DNA from: Pseudomonas piscis
GTDB lineage: Bacteria > Pseudomonadota > Gammaproteobacteria > Pseudomonadales > Pseudomonadaceae
Assembly: GCF_009380155.1 (NCBI RefSeq)
Contig: NZ_WHUV01000003.1
Span: 1 to 64,000 of the forward strand
Direction of reading: 5' to 3'
DNA: 64,000 nucleotides
Shown piece by piece: positions 8,871-16,092 of the stretch (the stretch's first letter is position 1; each line of letters starts with the position of its first letter). The notes under the pieces were generated by a model. That model worked only from the letters and a program-made list of their open reading frames with translations, searched no databases and was not told the DNA's origin. The position numbers and the translations under genes were made by a program.

Positions 8871-9656
8871 TTGCTTATCGAGTCCCGTCGTCGCGCTTAT
8901 CTGTCCGCCATGCAGGTGGTCAGTTGGGTGCCGCGCAGCGAATTGCCCTTTGCCGCCCCCTCGCGCCCCGAATTGCTGGTTTTGCCGGAGCCGGTGGTGG
9001 AGGCGCCGCCTGCGCCCGTCGCCGAGGCCCGGGCCGCAGCGGCCCCGGTGGCGCGCAGTGTCGAGCGGCCGAAGATCGAAGTGCCGCGCCCGGCTGCGGC
9101 CTCTGCCCGTCTGGTCGCCAAGCCCGTGGTCGAGGACGAGGAAGCCGCCCCGGTGGTCAAGGCGCCGGTGGTCCCACCGCCGCGCTTCGCCCTGCAACTG
9201 TTGCGGGCCGGACATTGCCTGTTGCTGGTGGAATTGCCCACCGGCGAGGCGTTCCAGAGCCGCGACCCGGCCTACCTGCTGCTCAAGGACATGCTGCGCG
9301 CCGCCGGCCTGCCGGACAGCCCGCAGATCCTCGCCGAGCCGGTGCGCTGGCCGCGCCTGACCCGCGGCAACCTGGACCAGGGCCCCGAGGCCGCACGGGA
9401 TTTCGTCCAGGCCTTCGTCGGCATGCGGGTCGAAGAACAACCCTGCGCCTGCCTGTGGCTGGTGGGCCTGCCGGCGATACGTTTTGCCGGCGAGGCCGAT
9501 GCCGAGTCCTACAACCGTGAGCTGGAGGTCGAGGGCCTGGGCTCGGCCTGGGCCTTGCCCGGGCTGGAACTGTTGATGGACGAGCCGCAGCGCAAGGCCG
9601 ACGTCTGGCAAGCCATGCGCCGGTTGATGGCGCGCTGGAAAAGCAATGATGAGTAA
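8871..9656 (+). CDS. holD: DNA polymerase III psi subunit (HolD), long form
   Basis: Psi links the clamp loader to chi and SSB in the replisome. The N terminus RRRAYLSAMQVVSWVPR lines up with the conserved psi start (E. coli RRDWQLQQLGITQWSLR), and the C-terminal QRKADVWQAMRRL resembles the psi C terminus. At 261 residues it is almost twice E. coli psi (137) because of an Ala/Pro/Val/Glu-rich, probably disordered stretch at about residues 35-105. I choose the TTG start because the conserved N terminus precedes the first ATG (8910). It lies 8 bases upstream of rimI, the same neighbour holD has in E. coli. Confidence 0.8.
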   Translation: MLIESRRRAYLSAMQVVSWVPRSELPFAAPSRPELLVLPEPVVEAPPAPVAEARAAAAPVARSVERPKIEVPRPAAASARLVAKPVVEDEEAAPVVKAPVVPPPRFALQLLRAGHCLLLVELPTGEAFQSRDPAYLLLKDMLRAAGLPDSPQILAEPVRWPRLTRGNLDQGPEAARDFVQAFVGMRVEEQPCACLWLVGLPAIRFAGEADAESYNRELEVEGLGSAWALPGLELLMDEPQRKADVWQAMRRLMARWKSNDE

Positions 9657-9664
9657 GAGTAGCG

Positions 9665-10117
9665 ATGAGTGACGCGTTGACCTTCCGCCTGGCCACCGAG
9701 GCGGACCTGGATGCCATCCTGAAGATCGAATATGCCGCGTTCAGCCACCCCTGGACCCGCGGCATCTTCATGGATGCCTTCAAATCCTATGAAGTCTGGC
9801 TGATGTTCGAAGGCAGCCAGCAAGTGGGGCACGGGGTGATCCAGGTGATCATCGACGAAGCCCACCTGCTGAACATCACCGTCAAGCCGGAAAACCAGGG
9901 CCGCGGCCTGGGCCTGCACCTGCTGGAGGCACTGATGAAGCGTGCCTACCAGAAGGACGCCCGGGAATGCTTCCTGGAAGTGCGCTCCAGCAACCAGACC
10001 GCCTATCGGTTGTACGAGCGTTATGGCTTCAACGAGGTCGGGCGCCGCCGCGACTACTACCCGGCGGTGGGCGGGCGCGAAGATGCGCTGGTCATGGCCT
10101 GCACCCTGGTGGATTGA
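9665..10117 (+). CDS. rimI: RimI, ribosomal protein S18 alanine N-acetyltransferase
   Basis: GNAT enzyme that acetylates the N-terminal alanine of S18. The 150-residue protein has the acetyl-CoA loop NQGRGLGLHLLEALM at about residues 79-93, the SSNQTAYRLYERYGFNEVGRRRDYY region typical of RimI (substrate-side motif and P-loop end), and standard length. It directly follows holD, which is the conserved arrangement and gives high confidence over other GNATs in the window. Confidence 0.93.
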   Translation: MSDALTFRLATEADLDAILKIEYAAFSHPWTRGIFMDAFKSYEVWLMFEGSQQVGHGVIQVIIDEAHLLNITVKPENQGRGLGLHLLEALMKRAYQKDARECFLEVRSSNQTAYRLYERYGFNEVGRRRDYYPAVGGREDALVMACTLVD

Positions 10118-10139
10118 GCCGCGCCAGCCGGCGCTTTCC

Positions 10140-10472
10140 TCAGCGCTGGTCATCCAGTGGCTTGCGCCTGGCCAGCTCGGCTTCATCCAGGCCCGAGCCA
10201 CCACCGATCTGCGAATCGTCGACGATGCTCAGGTCCCAGTCGGCGGGCCGGCTGGCCCCTTTCTCCCGGACGGAGCGGGCGCCATCTTCCGGCGTCAGGA
10301 TCTCCGGGCTCAGGTCGTTCGCGGTGGACCCGTCCTCGGTGGCCGGGCCGTCGCCGCCAGCCACCGGGGCCTGGTCGTCGAAATGCAATTCCTCCATCGA
10401 ACCCATGCGGTCCTGGTCGTCATCGATGGGCTCGGGTTGGGGCGCGTTGTAGGGGCGTCGTGGTTCAGTCAT
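10140..10472 (-). CDS. acidic conserved Pseudomonas protein of unknown function
   Basis: About 110 residues starting MTEPRRPYNAPQPEP. The protein is hydrophilic, rich in Asp, Glu, Pro and Gly, with no membrane segment, signal or recognisable fold, so it is probably largely disordered. The ATG at 10472 is preced by GAGGA on the minus strand; the frame is open 45 codons further upstream but that part reads as noise. It sits between rimI and the carbonic anhydrase gene, converging on rimI; a small unnamed gene occupies this place in P. aeruginosa. I cannot assign a function. Confidence 0.7.
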   Translation of the reverse strand: MTEPRRPYNAPQPEPIDDDQDRMGSMEELHFDDQAPVAGGDGPATEDGSTANDLSPEILTPEDGARSVREKGASRPADWDLSIVDDSQIGGGSGLDEAELARRKPLDDQR

Positions 10473-10624
10473 GGAAGGTCCTCGAACTTCAGGGGCTTGT
10501 AGGGGTGGACCGAGCCCCTTGCCGAAGATTCCCCCCATGGGATGACCGGTATCTGCCGCATCGCGCGTGACCCCGGCCGGAGGTCGTCTGTCAAACCTGC
10601 GCATCATTCCTGAGGCTTCACAGC

Positions 10625-11269
10625 ATGAACGAACTACAAGACCTGATTGATAACAACGAGCGTTGGGCCGAAGCGATCAAGCAGCAGGATCCGGAGTTCT
10701 TCTCCAAGCTGGCCCGCCAGCAGACCCCGGAGTACCTGTGGATCGGCTGTTCGGACGCACGGGTGCCGGCCAACGAGATTGTCGGCATGCTGCCGGGCGA
10801 CCTGTTCGTACACCGTAACGTGGCCAATGTGGTGCTGCACACCGACCTCAACTGCCTGTCGGTGATCCAGTACGCGGTGGATGTACTCAAGGTCAAGCAC
10901 ATCCTGGTCACCGGCCATTATGGCTGTGGCGGTGTACGGGCCTCGATGCAGGACCGCCAGCTGGGCCTGATCGATGGCTGGCTGCGTTCGATCCGCGACC
11001 TTTACTACGAACACCGTGATGCGCTGGGGGCCCTGACCACGGAAGAGGAGCGGGTCGACCGCCTGTGTGAACTCAACGTGATCCAGCAAGTGGCCAACGT
11101 CGGTCACACCAGCATCGTGCAGAACGCCTGGCATCGTGGGCAGAGCCTGTCGATCCACGGCTGCATCTATGGGATCAAGGATGGCCGCTGGAAGAGCCTG
11201 AACACCACCATCAGCGGCCCCGAGCAGTTGCCGCCGCAGTACCGCCTGCGCCCGGTGGGCTCGCCCTGA
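10625..11269 (+). CDS. can: beta-carbonic anhydrase
   Basis: Cytosolic zinc enzyme interconverting CO2 and bicarbonate. The 214-residue protein shows all the beta-class signatures: zinc Cys42 with the Asp44/Arg46 dyad in GCSDARVPANE, and zinc His98 and Cys101 in TGHYGCGG. Length and the VHRNVANVV segment fit the E. coli Can / P. aeruginosa psCA group. It is monocistronic, divergent from the acidic small gene, and ends at a GC-rich hairpin shared with the next convergent gene. Confidence 0.95.
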   Translation: MNELQDLIDNNERWAEAIKQQDPEFFSKLARQQTPEYLWIGCSDARVPANEIVGMLPGDLFVHRNVANVVLHTDLNCLSVIQYAVDVLKVKHILVTGHYGCGGVRASMQDRQLGLIDGWLRSIRDLYYEHRDALGALTTEEERVDRLCELNVIQQVANVGHTSIVQNAWHRGQSLSIHGCIYGIKDGRWKSLNTTISGPEQLPPQYRLRPVGSP

Positions 11270-11279
11270 GGCACCTGCA

Positions 11280-11317
11280 GCGCCCAGCGCCGGCCCGGTC
11301 CGGGCCGACGCTGGCGC
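11280..11317. terminator. GC-rich hairpin between convergent genes
   Basis: GCGCCCAGCGCCGGCCCGG pairs with CCGGGCCGACGCTGGCGC, one bulge and one mismatch, between can and the convergent gene. There is no T-run, so termination may be weak or rho-assisted. Confidence 0.5.
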
Positions 11318-11321
11318 GACC

Positions 11322-12494
11322 TCACAGGTGTGGCACTTCGGTGCTGGGTGCCGGTGCGGGGGACTGGAGCTGCAGCAACTGGCTCTTGACCGCTGCGCTG
11401 GCGCACTTGGCCGCTGCCTGCTGCTGGTCCAGCTTGCGGATCGAGGTGTAGAACAACTCGCAGGTCTTGGCCTTCTGCGTCACCTGCCAGGTCTGGGTGC
11501 AACTGTTCAACTGCGCCTGCGCATCGCTACCCGGCTTGCTGCCCATTCCCGCCTGCCAGCAGGCCGCGCTCAAATCCTGGCCCATCACCTTCAAGCCCGC
11601 GGCATCGGCCTTGGTTTCATCATCGTCGTAGTTGGCCGGATCTGCCGCATACCAGATGTAGCTCGGGTGGTTGGAGCCCAGTACCGGCACCTTGAGCCCG
11701 GCACTGGGGCTGATCTGCGCCAGGCCCAGCACATTCACCGTTACCCCGTACTGCTGCTTGAGCCAGCTGCGCACCGGCGCACCGAAGGCCACCATCGGCA
11801 GGGCGGCGCCGCTGCTGCCCTGGCTGACCTCCTTGACCATGGTGGTCTGGTAGTTGTTGAAGTAGCCGTAGACGCCTTCCAGGTCCTTGCCGGCATTGGA
11901 CGGTGCGGCGATCGGCGCGATGTCGACGATGGTCTGGTAGGCCGGGGTCTGCGTGGCGTCGATGCCGTTGGCGACCAGCAGGGTGGCCCAGCGATCGGTG
12001 GTAGCCGATTCGAGGTAGTCCTGGGCCTGGGTCAGGGAGTAGTCCGGCGGGAAGTGCAGGAGCTCGACGCTCTTGCGGTTTTCCAGGGCCATGCCCAAGG
12101 GCAGGAACAGGTACCAGCTGTAGGCCCACTTGCCGTCGCTGTTGAGCTGGCTGGCGCCCTTGTAGGCCAGGTCGCCGGCGTCCAGCAAGGCGCCCAGGGG
12201 CTTGCCGTAGCCCGCCGGAACCCCGCTGAACGAGGCCATGACCTTGTCGCCAGTGGTCTTGACGCTGACCTTGGCGTTGGCATAGCCATCGCGTTGCACG
12301 CTCTGGGTCAGGTAGTGCGCCACCGTCTGTTCCAGGGTCCAGTCGCGATAGCAGATGACGTTGCAGTTGTTGGGAAAGGCGAACAGCCGGGTCACCCGTT
12401 GCGGGCTGCCCAGGTCGACCTCGACATCGGCCATGACGGTGGAACTCAGCGTAGCGGCGGCCAGCGCGAGGGTCAGTCCTGCGAGTTTCAACAT
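11322..12494 (-). CDS. secreted protein of unknown function
   Basis: 391 residues beginning with a clear signal peptide (MLKLAGLTLALAAATLSSTVMA, cut after A22), so the mature protein is periplasmic or outer-surface. It carries several cysteines including a NNCNVICY pair near residue 40 and further single Cys near the C terminus that could form disulphides, and a Pro/Ala/Gln-rich tail. I do not recognise the family. AAGGA lies 6 bases before the ATG, which supports this start over longer in-frame extensions. It is the gene downstream of the DjlC-like gene on the same strand, 117 bases away, and converges on can. Confidence 0.72.
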   Translation of the reverse strand: MLKLAGLTLALAAATLSSTVMADVEVDLGSPQRVTRLFAFPNNCNVICYRDWTLEQTVAHYLTQSVQRDGYANAKVSVKTTGDKVMASFSGVPAGYGKPLGALLDAGDLAYKGASQLNSDGKWAYSWYLFLPLGMALENRKSVELLHFPPDYSLTQAQDYLESATTDRWATLLVANGIDATQTPAYQTIVDIAPIAAPSNAGKDLEGVYGYFNNYQTTMVKEVSQGSSGAALPMVAFGAPVRSWLKQQYGVTVNVLGLAQISPSAGLKVPVLGSNHPSYIWYAADPANYDDDETKADAAGLKVMGQDLSAACWQAGMGSKPGSDAQAQLNSCTQTWQVTQKAKTCELFYTSIRKLDQQQAAAKCASAAVKSQLLQLQSPAPAPSTEVPHL

Positions 12495-12547
12495 GCTCAG
12501 ATCCTTTTCAGCGTGAACCCCGTCGAAGGGGGCAAGACATACTGGTA

Positions 12548-12577
12548 CAGCGCCGGGCGCAGCGACAGCCGGCGCTG
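12548..12577. other. hairpin in the gap between djlC-like gene and secreted protein gene
   Basis: CAGCGCCGG and CCGGCGCTG form a perfect 9-bp stem around a 12-base loop. A run of A follows on the plus strand, which is the wrong side for a minus-strand terminator, so its role (processing, weak stop) is unclear. Confidence 0.35.
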
Positions 12578-12611
12578 AAAAAATACCTTCCATCCGGCCG
12601 CTTGTCGGTAC

Positions 12612-14219
12612 CTACCCCGGGATCAGGCGGGTCAGGGGAAAGCCCAGGCCATGGATCTGGCAGGCGCGTACGAGCACCACCATGAGCAACAGGTACACCG
12701 GTTGCCATGGGCTGAAGTGATTCCAGTGCAGTGCCCCCAGCCACGGATGCCGGGCATGGAATTGCGGGTTCGCCTGGCCGATGCGTCCTGAGTGCAGCCA
12801 ACCGATCAGGACAAAGCCCAGGTAGCCGAGCATTCCGAGCAGACCGAGCCAGAAGCCGAACAGCGCCAGCATCACCAATTGCGGCACTCCGTGGCGCAGG
12901 ATGAGCCAGTAGCTCCTTGGATTCAGGCGCTTGGGCACCAGGCGCTCGGTCAACCACAGGTCCGGTAACAGCAAGTGGCCAATCAATTGTTGCCAATTGC
13001 TGAGCAGGAGGATCCCGAACCCTCCCAGCATGGCACTGCAGACCAGCCCCAGGATCAGCGCCAGCTCAGGGCCGTAGCCTGGCCTGGGCATGAAGTACAG
13101 GCCCAGGGCCAGGCCGCTGCCCAGGCTGCAGCGTATCCAGTTGTCCACACCTATCAGGCGTGGAACCAGGCTCCTCCAGAACAACAGGTCGTGCTGGGGC
13201 AGGCGTTCCACCAGGGCCGGGAAGCGCGAGGCCAAGGTATGCGACAGCTCCAGGCAGGCCTGCCAGTGTTCGCTCTGGAAGTGACGGACCAGGGCGACCT
13301 GGCGGCGCCGGGACGGCGGGGTCAGGAACAGCCGCGCGGCTGCGGACTGGGGCGTGGTATCCGCGTTGTTGGCGGCATCGGCCTCTAGCTTCTGGTAGAA
13401 GGCTTCCTGTTGGTAGCGCTCGGCCAGCGCTCGCCACATCCATTCGGGTTCCGGGGTCGCGCCGCGCTTTTCATCCCAGCCGAACAGCTGGCATACCCCT
13501 TCGAACACCGACGCCGGCCAGGGCTGCTGATGCAACAGTTCCAGGACCTCACCCTGCCAGTACTGGCGATGGTCGAAGATCTGCAGCCAGGGCTGTGCGC
13601 AGTAGCCGCCCAGGCATTCGAGGAACTGCCGGTCCCGGCCTGCGGCCAGCAGTTCTTCCAGCACTCGGCGATATTGCTGCAACAGGCCTTGTACCAGTAC
13701 CGCTTCCTGCAAGGCGGTCATCGACGGGCGTTGCCAGGGCGTCAGCCAATCCAGGTGGGCCACGGCCCATTCGATCAGCGCCAGGTGTTGTCCGGGAGTG
13801 TCGTAACAGATTGCCAGCAAATGCTTGAGGAAAGGTTCGGCGCAGTCCTGCTCTTGGGCCTGCTGCCAGCGCTGTGGCAGGTTGCTGGCGTCCAGGCCGT
13901 CCTGCAGCGATCGTAGCACCGGCACCGGCACCGGCACCGGCACCGGCACCGGAGCGGGGCCGGGCACTGGCAAAGGGGCCAGTTCCACCAGGGTCGACCA
14001 TTGCCGCAGGTTGTCGGCTGCTGGCTGTTGCGCCTCGTGCGCAGCCTCGCTGGTTCGCCAGCGGGCCAGTTGCAGGGCCCGTTCGTAGGCTTCGCGCAAG
14101 CGCTGGAAGCCCTCGGCATCGGTGTCGGGCCGCACGCTCTTCAACTGCCGGGCGTAGCTGCGCTTGATCTCTCGTTCATTGGCATCTTGTGGCAGCTCCA
14201 GCACCGACCAGCAGTCCAT
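12612..14219 (-). CDS. djlC: DjlC-like membrane J-domain protein, partner of HscC
   Basis: Membrane-anchored J-domain protein expected to deliver substrates to the Hsp70 encoded just upstream. Residues 1-65 form the J-like module (CWSVLELPQDANEREIKR ... LREAYERALQLA), but the HPD tripeptide reads RPD (SVRPDTD). A Pro-Val repeat follows at about 88-102, then a helical middle region, and the C terminus (about 390-520) has several hydrophobic segments. It begins 9 bases after hscC. E. coli has a similar hscC/djlC neighbourhood, so the gene name is a family guess. The 36-bp hexamer repeat inside it may vary between strains. Confidence 0.78.
   Translation of the reverse strand: MDCWSVLELPQDANEREIKRSYARQLKSVRPDTDAEGFQRLREAYERALQLARWRTSEAAHEAQQPAADNLRQWSTLVELAPLPVPGPAPVPVPVPVPVPVLRSLQDGLDASNLPQRWQQAQEQDCAEPFLKHLLAICYDTPGQHLALIEWAVAHLDWLTPWQRPSMTALQEAVLVQGLLQQYRRVLEELLAAGRDRQFLECLGGYCAQPWLQIFDHRQYWQGEVLELLHQQPWPASVFEGVCQLFGWDEKRGATPEPEWMWRALAERYQQEAFYQKLEADAANNADTTPQSAAARLFLTPPSRRRQVALVRHFQSEHWQACLELSHTLASRFPALVERLPQHDLLFWRSLVPRLIGVDNWIRCSLGSGLALGLYFMPRPGYGPELALILGLVCSAMLGGFGILLLSNWQQLIGHLLLPDLWLTERLVPKRLNPRSYWLILRHGVPQLVMLALFGFWLGLLGMLGYLGFVLIGWLHSGRIGQANPQFHARHPWLGALHWNHFSPWQPVYLLLMVVLVRACQIHGLGFPLTRLIPG
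13917..13976. repeat. hexanucleotide tandem repeat inside djlC-like gene
   Basis: Six perfect copies of CACCGG (13917-13952) are followed by four degenerate copies (AGCGGG, GCCGGG, CACTGG, CAAAGG). Read on the coding strand they give alternating Pro-Val, then Pro-Ala and Pro-Gly, so unit gain or loss keeps the frame. Confidence 0.9.
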
Positions 14220-14228
14220 GGGTGGCTC

Positions 14229-15926
14229 CTAGTGCCAGTGGCCGTTTTCCAGGCGCTGCAGTTGCTCGTTGAGCTGGCTGCGCAGTTCACGGATCCGGCG
14301 CTCGTCCTGGGTGTCCAGCATCTGCTGGAACTGTCCGGCCCAGTAGCCGACCTGCTCGCGCAGTTCCCCCAGGCTCTCCTGGTAGAGGCGTTCCAGGCGA
14401 GCGCTGAGCAGGGTATTGGCCTGCTGGTCCCGAGGGTGGACCTTCAGTTGCGCCAGGGCCAGCAGGCGCTCCTGGATTTCCTCCGGGGTCAGTACGCCCG
14501 GGTTGTTCTCGATCACCAGCGAGTGGCTGTCCCCGGTCAGGGGAATGGTCACCTGGGCCTCCAGCAGGCCGTTGATGTCGTAGGTGAAGCGCACATCCAG
14601 CGAGACTTCCCCGGCCGGGCGCTTGGGCACCTTGATTTCCAGCTGGCCCAGGGCGACGTTGTCGCGCACCAGGCGGCTCTCGCCCTGGAAGATCTTCAGC
14701 AGCACATGGTCCTGATTGTCGTGCAGGGTCTGCACGGACTTGACCCGGCTCACCGGCACCACGCTGTTGCGCTCGATGATCGGCAGGTAGTGCCCGCTTT
14801 CGAACTGGTTGCCGTGCTGTTGGGTGGTCTCGATACCCAGGGTGTAGGAGCAGACGTCGGTCAGCACCACCTCTTCCAGGGCCAGGCTGCGTGCCTTGAG
14901 CGCGGCCTGCACCGCAGCGCCCTGGGCCACCACCTGGTCCGGGTCGAGGGTGATCGAGGGAAACCGGCCGAACAGCCCGGCTGCCAGCTTGCGCACCAGG
15001 GGCATGCGGCTGGCGCCACCGACCAGGAGGATTTCATCCAGGTCGCTGACCCGGATCCGCGCGTCGCGCAGGGCCCGCTCGATGGGCAGGCGCAGGCGTT
15101 CCAACAGGGGCGCGCAGAGCGTCGCCAACTGGGCCTGGGTGATGGTCTGGGTCCACTGCCGGCCGTCCACCCGCAAGCTGAATTCGGCGCTGCTGTCCTG
15201 GCCCAGGGCCCGGCGCACGCGCTCGGCTTCGCGGCGCAGGGCCTGGAGCACGCTCTGGCGCTCGGGGAAGTCCGGGACCTGGGCCTGTTGTGCGAGGAAG
15301 TGCTCCAGCAACAGGCTGTCGAAGTCCTCGCCACCGAGGAAATTGTCGCCGGCGCTGGCGCGGACCTCCATGACCCCGTCGAACAGTTCCAGGATCGACA
15401 CGTCGAAGGTGCCGCCGCCCAGGTCGAAGACCAGGAACGAGGTTTCCTTGTCACGCTGGTGCAGGCCGTAGGCCAGGGCGGCGGCAGTGGGTTCGTTGAC
15501 CAGCTTCTCGACCTTGAGCCCGGCCAGCTCGCCGGCGATCCGCGTGGCCTTGCGCTGGGCGTCGCTGAAGTAGGCCGGCACGCTGATCACCGCTTCTACC
15601 ACCGGTTCGCCATAGCTGCGCTCGACGTCTTCCTTGAGGCTCTTGAGCACCAGCGCCGAGAGTTCTTCCGGGCGCCAGGAGCGCTCGCCCAGGCGTACTT
15701 CGGTGTTGCTGCCCATGTAGCGCTTGAACAGCGCGGTGGTCAGGTGTGGATGGGTATGCAGGCGTTCCTTGGCGGCCTGGCCCACCAGGACCCGGCCTTC
15801 GTCGTCCAGGCCCACAACGCTGGGCGTCAGGAGCTGCCCCAGAGCGTTGGGCACCAGTTCGCTGGTAGTTTCGCGCCAGACCGCGACCAGGCTGTTGGTG
15901 GTTCCCAGGTCGATGCCTACGATCAT
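14229..15926 (-). CDS. hscC: HscC, Hsp70-family chaperone
   Basis: Specialised Hsp70 ATPase. The 565-residue protein opens with IVGIDLGTTNSLVAV (phosphate-1), has VFDLGGGTFDVSIL (phosphate-2) near residue 170 and LVGGASRMPLVR (adenosine motif) near residue 300, followed by a substrate-binding domain and a short helical lid. The length is close to E. coli HscC (556) and shorter than DnaK, with no DnaK-type EEVD-like tail. It heads a two-gene operon with the DjlC-like J-protein. CCAAGGAG precedes the ATG at a good distance. Cellular clients are unknown. Confidence 0.93.
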   Translation of the reverse strand: MIVGIDLGTTNSLVAVWRETTSELVPNALGQLLTPSVVGLDDEGRVLVGQAAKERLHTHPHLTTALFKRYMGSNTEVRLGERSWRPEELSALVLKSLKEDVERSYGEPVVEAVISVPAYFSDAQRKATRIAGELAGLKVEKLVNEPTAAALAYGLHQRDKETSFLVFDLGGGTFDVSILELFDGVMEVRASAGDNFLGGEDFDSLLLEHFLAQQAQVPDFPERQSVLQALRREAERVRRALGQDSSAEFSLRVDGRQWTQTITQAQLATLCAPLLERLRLPIERALRDARIRVSDLDEILLVGGASRMPLVRKLAAGLFGRFPSITLDPDQVVAQGAAVQAALKARSLALEEVVLTDVCSYTLGIETTQQHGNQFESGHYLPIIERNSVVPVSRVKSVQTLHDNQDHVLLKIFQGESRLVRDNVALGQLEIKVPKRPAGEVSLDVRFTYDINGLLEAQVTIPLTGDSHSLVIENNPGVLTPEEIQERLLALAQLKVHPRDQQANTLLSARLERLYQESLGELREQVGYWAGQFQQMLDTQDERRIRELRSQLNEQLQRLENGHWH

Positions 15927-16028
15927 GACGACGAACTCCTTGGCGGGGGTATAACGGCTGAAACGAATAAGAGGCGCGCAGGATATTACCCGGCGGGGGA
16001 ATGGGTAAAGAAAATGATGTCACATGGC

Positions 16029-16036
16029 TATTATAG
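16029..16036 (-). promoter_or_regulatory. possible -10 of hscC
   Basis: On the minus strand the sequence CCCCTATAATAGCC lies about 105 bases before the hscC ATG; TATAAT is a perfect -10 hexamer and the preceding CCCC resembles the heat-shock sigma factor -10. No convincing -35 is visible. Confidence 0.35.
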
Positions 16037-16040
16037 GGGC

Positions 16041-16079
16041 GCGCCAACCATTGCCGCCCCTGGTTGGCGGCAATGGCGC
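16041..16079. terminator. hairpin after the acid phosphatase gene
   Basis: ATTGCCGCC (16050-16058) pairs perfectly with GGCGGCAAT (16066-16074), extended by GCGCC/GGCGC after a 4-base bulge. It starts 14 bases after the phosphatase stop on the minus strand. No T-run follows. Confidence 0.5.
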
Positions 16080-16092
16080 ACCGGGGGCCGGG

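Noticed and set aside
13917..13976. Short tandem repeat as a CRISPR array
   Set aside because: Six-base units without spacers inside a coding sequence; no cas genes in the window.
16029..16079. Heat-shock promoter of hscC
   Set aside because: CCCCTATAAT fits a sigma-32 -10 in part, but no -35 at the right distance was found; kept only as a possible -10.
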